A stretch of DNA of 64,000 nucleotides from Byssothecium circinans (taxonomy: Eukaryota; Ascomycota; Dothideomycetes; Pleosporales; Massarinaceae), in NCBI GenBank assembly GCA_010015675.1, contig ML976982.1:1105552-1169551 (forward strand), in the 5' to 3' direction. This document shows, one piece after another, positions 43,485 to 53,898 of the stretch (position 1 is its first letter; every line of letters starts with the position of its first letter). The notes beneath the pieces are model-generated. The model made no database searches and was not told the DNA's origin. It worked only from the letters and a program-made list of their open reading frames with translations. The position numbers and the translations under genes were made by a program.

Positions 43485-44357
43485 CGGAATCCTCGCTCGC
43501 ACTTCTCGCCGCTCGGCGCCGAATAGCGCCGCCGCCCTAGGGCCCCGCACGAATCAACTTGATGATGCTGGGGGTCTTAAGAGGCGATCTCGTCGATCTG
43601 GTTGGGCGTTGATATTCGAATCCGATCGCGCGGTTCACAAGAGAATGATCGTGAAAGCGAACCCGAGCTGAAAAAGCAGGGCGAAGTATGCTTCTGGAGG
43701 GTATAACTCGGATTGGCGGAATTCGTGCTAGACGGCCGTGCGGCGCAGCATTGAGGATCGACGGCAAGGAAGAGGGTGAGCAACAATATCAATTCGGGAT
43801 GTGGGGAACTGGACACTCGGGTGGCTTGTCATAGTGCACTTATTTGGCCGGTCATTGAGATGGGCACAGTAGTTCTTCTGGCGCCTTAATGCTTCACCAG
43901 AGTCTTAGTCATTTTCAAAAATTGCCGTCGTACGACTTACCGAAACTTTTCACCTTCGAACGCAAGGACAGAACCGGAATTGCCAGCACTCTACTTGAGT
44001 ACATTATTCAACCTATTCTTCTCCTTTTTCCCTTATGCAATTATATTCTTTCGGATTTTGAGGATTGAAGGACGTCAAGGGACTTTAAATATCGCTGCTT
44101 CTCGCTTCGTTTCTAATCATGTGACATCTATTCAACATTTGAACCTTGGAATGGAAACTTGGTACCCGTGGAAGCGCGTACTAGGTGCCTTATGTCTCCT
44201 GGTGTCATCATCGCTAAACATTTTGTCAATGAAGCGTCCAATCTACTCTCGCACATGTTTCGACAACCTGCTCATACAGACACACTCGACCGCCGCAAAC
44301 CTTCACCTCGACCAGTCAACCCTGCATATGGTTTCCAACCCCTGCCTTCGGTCTCCA
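43485..44357. other. Spacer between transporter 3' end and regulator start
   Basis: Both genes are on the minus strand, so this is the promoter of the Zn2Cys6 gene plus the 3' UTR of the transporter. No other gene is supported. Confidence 0.4.
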
Positions 44358-46028
44358 TCATAGTTTCAACTGGAATCTCGGATTCGTTCTCACCTTCTCT
44401 CCATACTTGAAGAAAATCCACGGTAACGGGCACATAGCCAGCGCCAGGAATCCGAGGAGGCTGTTGCCCCACCCCAGACCCATTGCCTGATACATTGACC
44501 GTCCGAAGAGGGGAACTAGGCATCCGATCAGCGAACGCACAGCAGTAAGTGCTGCAGATGCCGACGCTTCGTACAATGGATGAGCGTCGATGAAGTAAGT
44601 CGATATACACAGCTGATAACCATGTTAGGCTTCCAGTTCAAGACAAGGCGATAATGATGGCATACCAGAAGAGTATTAACTCCAACGCCGATGAATGCAG
44701 TGCCTAGGATTGGTACAATCCAATGCGTTCCAGCCTGCGCTGCCCATCCGTACCAGAACAATCCAACAGGAACGAAGAAGCATCCCGGGATCAATGGCAC
44801 GAGCCGATACTCGGGCTTCCACTTGTTGAGTGCGATCTGTTTGCGATATATTTTATCAGACGTAGAACCCGCGAGGACCAGGCTGGCTAAAGACCCAATC
44901 CCCATTCCCAGATACGATAGCCCGACACTGCCAGTGCTAAAATGGTACCGACCCTGGAAGACGAGTGGGAAAGTGGTGAATAGCAGGTATAGGTAACCGT
45001 ACATGAGGCCTTGGTAAATACTCAGGATAGCGACGACGGGACTGAGAAACAGGAGTTTGAGAGGTCGAATGATGGAGCGAGCAAAAACTTGGCTCGGTTT
45101 GCGCTCCAAGTCGGCGAATACGGATTTCATGTTCTCGTTTCCAGTCTCTTTCCTTAGGCGTGCAGCTTTGCGTTCGAGAAGTACGACTGGATAGGTTTCT
45201 TCTTGGAAGATTGCAGAAGCGACTGCGCCTACACCGGCTGCGATACTGAGGGTCCAGCAGATCCATCGCCATCCAGCGTCTTCACCCAGATATCCTCCCG
45301 CAATCGGACCCAAAATTGGCCCGAGAAGTGGCCCTAGCGACCAAATGGCGACAATCTTCCCGCGAATCGCTGGCTTGATCAGATCACCGAATGTTCCTGC
45401 TCCGATGGTGATTGGGCATCCACCAAATGTACCAGCGAGGAAGCGAAAGATGATGAGTGATGGCAGTGAAGGCGCAACAGCGGTTGCGATGTTGAAGATA
45501 GTATACAACACGTTACAAACGACGTATACTGGATACCTGCCGTAGAGCTCGCTGAGCGGACCCAGAAAGAGCGGGCCGAAGAAGTAGCCTAATACCCAGA
45601 CCGAGACTACGAAGCTCGCCAGTAGTGGGTTCGAGGAGTTGAAGCTCGTCATGACTTGGGCGATGGCGGGTGCGAACATAGTTGAGCCCAGTGGTCTGCG
45701 TAGCGGTCAGCCTCTGCGTCAACGGAATCTCTCAGCGTCCTCAAACGAGTGATATGGCAACGGAAAAAGCATACGTTAGAAATGTGGCATAGCAGACCAC
45801 GACAATGTTCTTCGCTTTGCGTATGTTGGTCCAGTTCAACGGCTTCGCAGGATCGTCATCACCGTCCCAGTCCACAACGTCCGCTAGTATCCTCGCATCG
45901 TGTCCATGTCCATGTTCGACTTTGGCATTGTTTATTTCTTTATCGACCCCCGCCTCTCCGGCAGCCGATTCAAGTCCCGGCTCCACCTCAGCAGTTGCCC
46001 TACCCTTATTCTTCGGTTCTTCACTCAT
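44358..46028 (-). CDS. MFS transporter, DHA1 drug:H+ antiporter type
   Basis: Three exons (46028-45775, 45695-44666, 44612-44358) with GTATGC donors and CAG acceptors give 512 aa. A hydrophilic N-terminus (about 1-70, ending DPAKPLNWTNIRKAK, the usual NP.NW segment) precedes twelve predicted membrane helices. Family motifs include GPLSELYGRYPVY after helix 2, LAGTFGGCPITIGAG, IRGKIVAIWSLGPLLGPILGPIAGG (motif C) and GWRWICW. The last exon encodes LIGCLVPLFGRSMYQAMGLGWGNSLLGF. This set is typical of fungal polyamine/multidrug exporters at the plasma membrane. No biosynthetic cluster accompanies it, so the substrate is open. The Zn2Cys6 gene lies just downstream. Confidence 0.92.
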
Positions 46029-46726
46029 CGCGTCGTTGGATTCAAACTCAGAAACTTGAAAGCAGACGTCCAGCGCAACTCATGTAAACGAAGAATTCTT
46101 AAAAATTAGGCAGCAGTTTTTACAACTCCAAGTCCAAGATTTCGCATACGTCGTATATACCATGCAGGCAACTACTCCTTTTACGTAGATCGTCAGGTGC
46201 TATGGTCTGAACGCGGATTAGCGTGGTCACACCAAACCCCGCTTTATTCCGTCCAACGTTTGAGCCTCCCGCCCTTTTTCAACGTGTATTTTGGGTTTTG
46301 CCTTTGCGCCCTTTGAAATTTCTTGGCGCTGGTGCTCGAGCAGTTATTGTGTGAGATTAAGGGATAGTGTTTTGGACGATTAGGGCGGTGCGATGGATGA
46401 GGAAGAGGAGGTGGGGGTTCGTTTTATCGCATAAATGCGGTAAGAGGACGCGAGATTCGGTAAGATGCCAAGTCAAGGTACAAATCGAAAGAGTCCAGTC
46501 TGAAATCAAAGTACAGAAGATCGGATTAGCATGTCGTTTCAACGTTGAGAATGCCGAAGCGAGGTCGCGCAAAGTCTCGAACATGGACTACAAGCTTGTA
46601 TCGAGACGTTTCATCCCTTGATGCCACAAGGTCTAGGACCACAGACTTCCATTAACAAGTCGATCGACGTATGGATTCTACTTCATTTACAACTCACCAC
46701 TCCCCATTCACCATCTCAAAGCGCAA
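46029..46726. other. Spacer, promoter of transporter
   Basis: Contains the promoter of the MFS gene and the 3' flank of the secreted-protein gene. No further gene is recognised. Confidence 0.4.
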
Positions 46727-48002
46727 TCACCAACCTCGTCGGTTCAAATCTGGCGGGTACTCCCCGTACCTGAAATCCCAGCATCTCACACTACTAATCG
46801 AGTTCCCAAACCCCAGAGCTTGCAAGTTATATCTAGGACCGTTAAAAAGCATTTTTTTGCCCTTGCAGCTTTGATCGACGTAGACGGCGCAGGCAGAGCC
46901 CTTGCTCGTGGACACGGCGTTTGCGTGGTTATCGCTGTTGATGAGGTTAGATGTGTGTAGAATGTGGAATGACAATAGGGGGGAAGGGAAAGGTGTAGTA
47001 GGAGGACTTACGCAATATTCTTGAGACTAACGCATTTATTCAACGCATCGACAGGTGGGAGGCAGTTTCTCAGCGGCTTGTTGGGAGTATTACAGAAAAC
47101 GGCCTATTCGTTTTTCATCCATCAGCAAACCATTTCCACACCAGCAACACCTACTATCACCTCACTTCTTGGGAGCGAGAGAACTTACCACACCAAGCGT
47201 CCTTTCATCAACCCTTTTCTCCACCACGTCCCTCTTCTCCGCAGCTCGCTTAGAAAGCAGGGTAAAGCACTTGAAGGACGAAATCCCCTTGTCAAAATTA
47301 AACCCCTCGAGCCTCCCCGTGTCTTTGAGCCGGCAGTACCCGTGCTCGGTGTGGAACTGTTTATCTTTGGGGTCGCAGCCGATATTTCTGTATTCGCGAT
47401 CAGCCTCTCCCCTCTTCCACCAGACCGTTAAGTACAGTGATCTGCTTACCGGAAAAATGTACACGTAGTACCCTTCGCAGGCCTCAAACTCGAAGCGAAA
47501 TCATTGCCCGTCCTATGTCACATGTCATGTCAGGTATATACACCCTATGCGAGCATGTTCCTCAGAACCTTTCAAAGGCCGCCCGTCGGGGATATACGTA
47601 CCATCCATTCCCCAAATCCTTAACCAAATCCACACACTCGGCATTCCCCGCCTGGAAATGATGACAATCGCCATACCCCTCCTCCTTGCAGAGGTCGAGG
47701 GAGAGAGGCGGTCCCTTGGCGAAATTATCTTGTTCTTTGAGACAGAGCTTCTTTCGCTTTTCCATGCCTTTCTCCGTCTCCCTATCCTTCTTTGTTGACT
47801 CTCTGTGGTCTTTCTCTAAAGGGGAGATGGGCGCAGGGCGCGGGATGCTGAGGGAGGTTGGCGTGGGGTAGAAGTTGGAGAGGGTGGAGAGATCGGTGAG
47901 GTATGTGGGAGTGGATGTTTGATTGGCGGGAGTTCTTGTGTGTTTGAAGAGGGGGTTTGCGAGGGTGGTAGAGAGGAGCGTGAGGAGTGGTAGGAGATAC
48001 AT
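46727..48002 (-). CDS. Secreted protein with two cysteine-rich crystallin-like domains and KR sites
   Basis: Five exons (48002-47602, 47482-47450, 47387-47189, 47103-47012, 46934-46727), all frame-consistent, give 310 aa. The signal peptide is MYLLPLLTLLSTTLA. A Ser/Thr/Pro-rich propeptide-like region ends in EKR (82-83). Domain 1 has cysteines at 105, 113, 123, 141, 149 and 185 (plus 87 and 163) and ends GISSFKC. A linker contains three Kex2-type KR sites at 191-192, 196-197 and 202-203. Domain 2 has cysteines at 215, 225, 235, 257, 265 and 293 and ends SISSVRC. In both domains the fourth and fifth cysteines are eight apart, as in the gene at 28493-29273. The phase-2 intron after CV(D/S)L is shared. 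Likely processed in the Golgi into two mature peptides. Function unknown. Confidence 0.8.
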
Positions 48003-49723
48003 GGTTGTTGTTGGCGTGTTAATGAGTGGGAGTTATTTAGTTTGATTTTTGGGATTAGCGATCGTTTGTTATACTGGCATTGAGCAGCTTCAAACAGTGT
48101 AGAAAGTTGGTAGAGAGAGGGAGTTTTGAGGGCGGTGGACTGGGGTATATATACATGTCTAGCTAGGTGGGAGATGTGATAGATAAAGGGATCATTGCTC
48201 GTGAAGGAAGTCTCGTCAGATGTACACGAAGTATAGAAATTACAGACGGACTGTCACGGATATGACAACTCAGACCCTTCGCCCTCCAAGTACTTTAGTG
48301 ACTCTGAGTATGATGAAATTTATTGATCGCAAAATAGGCCAACTGCGAAATTCAACCAAAAGCACCATGTGCTGGATTTCAACGTGTATATATTATCTCC
48401 ATAGTTGTGTTCCGGTCCCATGAATATACCAACATGCAAATCAATCACGAAAACCGCACTCCTCACATAAACTCTTACCGAAATGCCCTCGCTTCATCCC
48501 CACACAGCATACCTTATTGACGCACCCACATACACTCAACAACCCCACGCATCAGCCTCCTCTCTCACTCCACCAATTTGCCCTACCCCTCTTCGTATCC
48601 CCATGCTCATCAAAAGCAATCTCACCCTACAACCTAAACCCTTCACCTCCCCCCATCTTCACTCTCTTCCCCTATCCCAAAAACACGTCTTCATCCCCTA
48701 TCCAGAGCATCCCCCTCCGTCCCTAGAAACCACCCCTCCCATCCTCCGCATCCGCCACATCCTTCACCACTAGCTCCCTCGCCTCAACAAGTCCAAAGCC
48801 AAAAGCGAAGAACTTCCTTCCCTTAGCAATCCATTCATTTCCCCCCTCTCTCCCTGACACCCTCGATAGCGTAGACGCCATTCGACTCCGCCGCCTTTCC
48901 CTTACGGTACTAACTGAGAATCCGTGCAGCGTAAAAAGCAAAATACGCCTACTGACTCTCGTGAACATAATCATCAAAACTAGGATATGCGCTTCACTTT
49001 GCTCACACCATCTATCCCCTGGTTTATCACCGCCGGGCATCTGTCCCATAATCACGACGCAAACCAGCAGCTTCATGGCTGGGAGCTTACTCAGCGCTTT
49101 CTCCCGCTTTCTTTGTATCCCTGTTACTGATGGTTGTGAGAAGAGTAAGCATAGCGCACACAGTGTCAGGCGAAGATCATTCACTGACCGTACGCCGCAC
49201 CGTTGGCTGGCTATGAAGAGTGGTGTTTTGGTGACTACGTGCAAGCAGAGCGCCGAGTTTGAGGAAGCCGTATTACACGGTGAAAGGGATAAGGTCGCAG
49301 CGTGTGTTGTGGAAAGGTAATCCACGGTGTATTATTAAAGCAACGTAAAGCACTATCGAGCCGGCCACCCTATTAAGCTAGCCACTTTTCCTTAGTACCA
49401 CTATCATACTTAACTTTATTATTATTATTATTATTATCATCTATATTACTATCTAATAACTATGGTTTTTAGTATTCTTGCTTACTAAAACTTATGCCGT
49501 TAGAAACCACTGTTATTGGCTGCCGTACACGTTCTACAGTTGGCGGGGCTTCCTGTCCCTGTCAAACAATCTCTGCGGATAGCATCGCATTAACTTGTTA
49601 CTGCCTTATCAAGCTCACCCTCACCAACACCGGCTCCACATGTCCTCTTATGGCGTGGGATGGTAATATCAGCAATACTAGCTCATATTTCATCCTATTT
49701 TGCGGTTCTTCTTTCCCCCTAAG
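48003..49723. other. Spacer with AT-rich block and TAT/ATT microsatellite
   Basis: Short frames on both strands are unconvincing. From about 49330 to 49500 the sequence turns AT-rich with the trinucleotide run at 49416-49437, and has the look of transposon debris (ggccaccctattaagctag near 49362). No transposase is seen. Confidence 0.4.
49416..49437. repeat. (ATT)n microsatellite
   Basis: About seven uninterrupted ATT units within the AT-rich block. Confidence 0.85.
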
Positions 49724-51484
49724 ATGGCAATGTCGTTTACTGCTCATACCATGGGCGTTGTTGCTCATCCCGTTGTCGCGGACCTGACCGTGCGCGTCTT
49801 CTCTCCGACCTTTCCACCTTCCACCTGTGAACTGGACCCGCACATATGGCACCGCATTGAGAAAGATCTCTATCTATATGCAGAGCCTCAGCAGCGCGCA
49901 TGGTTGTATGTAGCGCTAGCCAATGAGAAAGAGCTTAGGGATGAGGATCTGGTGGTTACGGATATCAGAGTCGCCGAGCCGCCGCTGAACACAGGCTCGG
50001 ATCGTTCATGGGAGCCTCGACCCGGCGGAATCTGGGTGCTGAGAAGCAATTTCTCCGGCAAGATTGGCCAGGTTGTAACAGAGGTGGACGTTCTCTTTGG
50101 TGTGGATGCCGTTGACCCACGACCACAATGGACGCTTGCGCCAGCACCGCTCCAGCTTCACGCCCAGCCGATGGTATCGGTTCCAAGGCTAACCGTACTC
50201 CGCGGGAGGGCCAAGCCGAAACCTGAGGTTCGGGCGGCTTTGAGGGTTAGGGAAGACGGCAGGTTCAAGATTGTCCAGATCTCTGACACGCACATGGTCA
50301 CTGGTCCTGGGTCCTGCAAAGATGCTATTGATGCAGATGGAAATCCTCTGCCAGAGAGCGAGGCTGACCCACTCACCGTTAACTTCATTGGAAAGGTCTT
50401 GGACGTCGAGAAACCAGACCTTGTAATTCTTACTGGAGATCAGTTGCACCACGATATCCCCGACAGCCAATCTGCCCTCTTTAAGGTCGTTGCTCCTATC
50501 ATCGAGCGTTCAATTCCATTCGCAGCCGTCTTTGGCAATCATGATAGTGAAGGCACCCACGCATTGCCACGTAAGGAACTTCTCTCATAACAAATACCCG
50601 GGGCTGGCGATCGATGAGAGACGCGGAGTGGTCGCCGCGAGTGCTGCAGGCTGCCTTAATCCGCAATATAGTTCTGCAGCCCGATAGCTGGGTCTTGGCC
50701 ATGCTAGCTATTCATTCTTGCTAACTGGATTACAGGTACGGCACAGATGTCGATCCTTCAAGATCTGCCCTTTAGCTTCTGCGAGCTAGGTCTAGAGCAA
50801 GTTGACGGCATAGGCAATTTCTCCCTTCACATCCTGGCGCCCGCTCCGTCGCAGCTCCCGTTATCAACTTTATATTTCCTAGATTCGCACGGTGGGAAAC
50901 CGAGCTTGACACCCCATCCCGACTATAACCCTATCAAGCGAAGCCAAATTGCCTGGTTCGTGGACGCTTCACAAGCACAACGAAGCGCGCGTCAGAAGGA
51001 CAACAACTATATGACATTGGCATTCTTCCACATCCCTCTTCCCGAGTTCGGAAACCGACATCTCAGTATACGCAGCGGCCATCAGAGGGAGCCGACTGAG
51101 TGCCCTAGCCTCAACACCCATTTCTACGACGCTTTGGTTAAGGGAGGCATATCAGCAGTAGGCTGCGGGCACGATCACGTGAATGATTTTTGCGCTCTGC
51201 TGCCGCAACAAACGCAGCAGGATGGCAATGAAACCCCTCAACATGGCCCTTGGCTGTGCTATGGAGGTGGCAGTGGGTTCGGGGGATATGGTCAGTTCGA
51301 CGGATTTCGATATCACCGACGAATGCGGGTTTGGGAACTCGATACAAAAGCTGGGTGCTTGAAGACTTGGAAGCGGGTCGAATATAACACGAACAGAGTT
51401 GATGAGCTCGTTCTTGTGGAAAGCGGAACAGTGATTGATCGGCCTGGAAGAGGAGATGAAGGCAGACAAAGTGTGGTCTGTTAA
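49724..51484 (+). CDS. Dcr2-like metallophosphoesterase
   Basis: Two exons (49724-50570, 50736-51484; GTAAGG donor, TTACAG acceptor) give 531 aa. The calcineurin-like phosphoesterase core shows the metal ligands in order: ISDTH near 187, TGDQ near 239, GNHD near 272, FFHIPLPE and GHDHVND in exon 2. The N-terminal 180 residues form the extra beta-rich domain (GIWVLRSNFSGK, ending RFKIVQ) typical of yeast Dcr2 and Sia1 relatives. Dcr2 dephosphorylates Ire1 and promotes cell-cycle entry in yeast; whether this copy shares that role is not known. No signal peptide or membrane segment is obvious. It sits next to AT-rich DNA and a TPR relic, and its 3' end overlaps an antisense frame. Confidence 0.88.
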
Positions 51485-51489
51485 AGCTG

Positions 51490-51934
51490 GTATGCGGCAA
51501 TAAAAAGAGACACTCCCAGGTAGCCAAGATTCGACATCACCCCTAGGCAACTGTGATAGAGCAACTGTAGTTGTTCGAGTCCACGACTGTCCATCAAAGC
51601 TGCTTCTGATCTCCCTCCTCAATACATTAGCGGCCTCCTCATTGCCCCAATCTCGAAGCCAACCATCTAGAACATTTTTGAACTCAAGGACCCAGGAATG
51701 TTGCGGTCCCCCCTGATCCACAGTGATTTGTATTGCCTCTCGCATAGCGTGCTCTGCTTCAACAGTGTTGCCTCGATAATATTGACTGAAAGCAATGACT
51801 TTCCTACATTCTACCATCTCGAAATTTCTATTAGCATATATCCCATGCTCCAGAAGCGAAAGAGCTTGCCGCGCCATCTTCTCCGCATCCCCATGGTGTT
51901 CCTGTCCGTTCAAATTATGCGCCAGGTTGAGCAT
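51490..51934 (-). pseudogene. C-terminal TPR relic of a fungal NLR-like/TPR protein
   Basis: The minus-strand frame reads NLAHNLNGQEHHGDAEKMAR, then AFSQYYRGNTVEAEHAMREA, then LDGWLRDWGNEEAANVLRRE. These are tetratricopeptide-type helical repeats of the Kinesin-light-chain style, and the WLRDWG...A..LR block is characteristic of the C-terminal end of fungal TPR and NB-ARC/TPR proteins. No upstream repeats, nucleotide-binding domain or start are visible between 51935 and 53500. The frame stays open into the phosphoesterase gene, but composition loses TPR character before that. Best read as a truncated remnant. Confidence 0.55.
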
Positions 51935-53508
51935 TTATGCCGAAAAGCATGGTATGAGAGCTTTGTGAAGCCCATCCAGCAACTTGGCACTAGAGCACGT
52001 GGGATCAACAAACCATTCAACGAAACCATTACGTGAGGAACCACTTCACAGCCAACTTTCAGCGTTTTCCATACCTTCGCGGTACTGGTAGCAAACGGTG
52101 ACGTGTCCTTTTCTAGAGAACATGTGGAGCGCCATGAATCACCACTATACGTGCACGCGGACGAGATAAGGAGGCAGGGAGGTAGCGCTACTTGCATGCC
52201 GACGAACGCGTGTACTGTACAGTATATATAGAAATACATTACACCAGTCACAAATACTGATACTGCAACTCCAGACGGCCTTGGGATAGAGATCAACAAC
52301 TACATAGGCTACGACCGTCCCCAGAGCTAACCTTGGATGGAAGATTCACGATGGACCGGTCGGTGGTCGCCCGAGGTTCGGTACAGTACCCATCCAAGGA
52401 CGGAAACCATGATTGCTCGAATAGTTATCTCGGAAATAAACTTGGCGTGCGCAGAATCAAGGCCGAGTGAATTGGCCCCGACGTATGACACTGACATGCT
52501 TGGACATGGGGATTTCTCAGGCCACTGCTGTCGGGGCGCTGTCGGGTCACTGTCGGGGGAATTTCCCATTGTCGAATGAGACGCAGCGGCGGGTGTAGCT
52601 GGCCGCTGTGGAAGAGTACCGCAACGAAAATTGCCTTCCCGGGGGATCTCTAAATAGACCAGTGCCCAAGTCGTTGGAGCCTTGATGCTTGCTCGCCACT
52701 TTGGGCAGGAAACTCTGCGCCATGCCGCATGCGCAAGGTGAAGCGGTTGCTGTCAAAAGGTACCTACTGCTGATGATCTGGTAGACACTCCTGGTAATAG
52801 CCAGTAGAATGCGGTGACAGTTGACAGTAAAATGATTGTTATCTAGAAACTATCTAGATGAAGGAGATATGCCAAAGATGTGTGTGAGTCTGCCAACACA
52901 CCGATCATCTGTGACATGCGCCAAGATGACTCGCCGCCTTGCCGTTTCAAGACGTCGTCTATAAACTGTAAGAAGAGCGCCCCAAACGTAAAACCACTTA
53001 TTAAACAAACTGTCGGTGCAAAATGTTCCAAAACGGAAGGCGAATTCCCGAGAGAACTAAAACAGCAGCCCTGACACACGCCCCACCTTATCAGGCAAAT
53101 AGCACTCGAGATGTCACTGTAAAGCGGCGGAGACGTTGACTAGGTCTGGGAAGAGCGCTGTTCTCCAGACCCCGGGGCCATGGAGCCGTCCACACCAGTC
53201 TGGCAACTCTGCGAAACAAAACCGGCGGCTTCATGCGGTGAGGGTTGCTAGCGATGATCTTGATGATGGCTGCACTTGTGATGCTGGTCATTATGAATCG
53301 AACATAGTAGGAGAGGCAGGTGTTTGTGAATTTTGCGACTTGGTTTTACTGTCTCTGTAGCAAGGGAAGGCATGAGAGAGGGAGAGATTAAACCTGAAAT
53401 TATTGTCTAATCGGATAGAGACTCGCAGGTCATCGTGTAGCGCCCTTCGAACGATGCTACTAGCGCTATTAAAGTCACTGGGCCTGGAGCGGGGAGGCAG
53501 GAGCCAGC
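51935..53508. other. Spacer without supported gene
   Basis: No protein-like frame or tRNA is visible. It lies between the TPR relic and the MITE-like element. Confidence 0.4.
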
Positions 53509-53898
53509 CACTCGGCTGACAAAATTCGCCGCACACCAAAAAACTTCACCTTCTATCTTTCCATCCACAACGAAGCTTTTTTGAGAAGAATTTATGTTTA
53601 TATTGTAAATTAGGCCTAGCTGCATAATCCTATATTTTATTATATTTATAAGTCATGTTGTTGTTGCGTTATTATAGTGAACTTCTTGAAAGGTTTGAGC
53701 CTTAGGGATAGTAACGCGGTGTTATTACACCACCAAAAATGAATTAATATATATAGAAAAACATAGAAATATAGAATTAGGCCTAAAGAACTTATTGCTA
53801 TTAAAAACCCCCAGAAAAACCGTCAGTGTGGGTGGATTTGTAGGGCGCGAAGGTGTTGTGGTGGTATTTGGTGTGCGGGGAATTTTGTCAGCCGAGTG
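53509..53898. mobile_element. MITE-like element with terminal inverted repeats
   Basis: The left end carries ctcggctgacaaaatt (53511-53526) followed by a cgcacaccaaa stretch. The right end (about 53868-53898) is its reverse complement with one mismatch across about 28 bases. Immediately outside both ends stands CCAGC, a candidate 5-bp target duplication. The roughly 390-bp interior is AT-rich, contains inverted taggccta motifs near 53611 and 53780, and has no coding capacity. This is the expected structure of a non-autonomous DNA transposon. The superfamily is not determined. Confidence 0.8.

Noticed and set aside
46735..46765. ggttcaaatc, a B-box-like string
   Set aside because: It lies in the last coding exon of the secreted protein on the other strand and has no A box or cloverleaf partner.
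48723..49325. Minus-strand open frame of 200 codons
   Set aside because: Composition changes along its length, no domain or signal peptide at its start, and candidate introns do not improve it. Possibly a relic, but not supportable.
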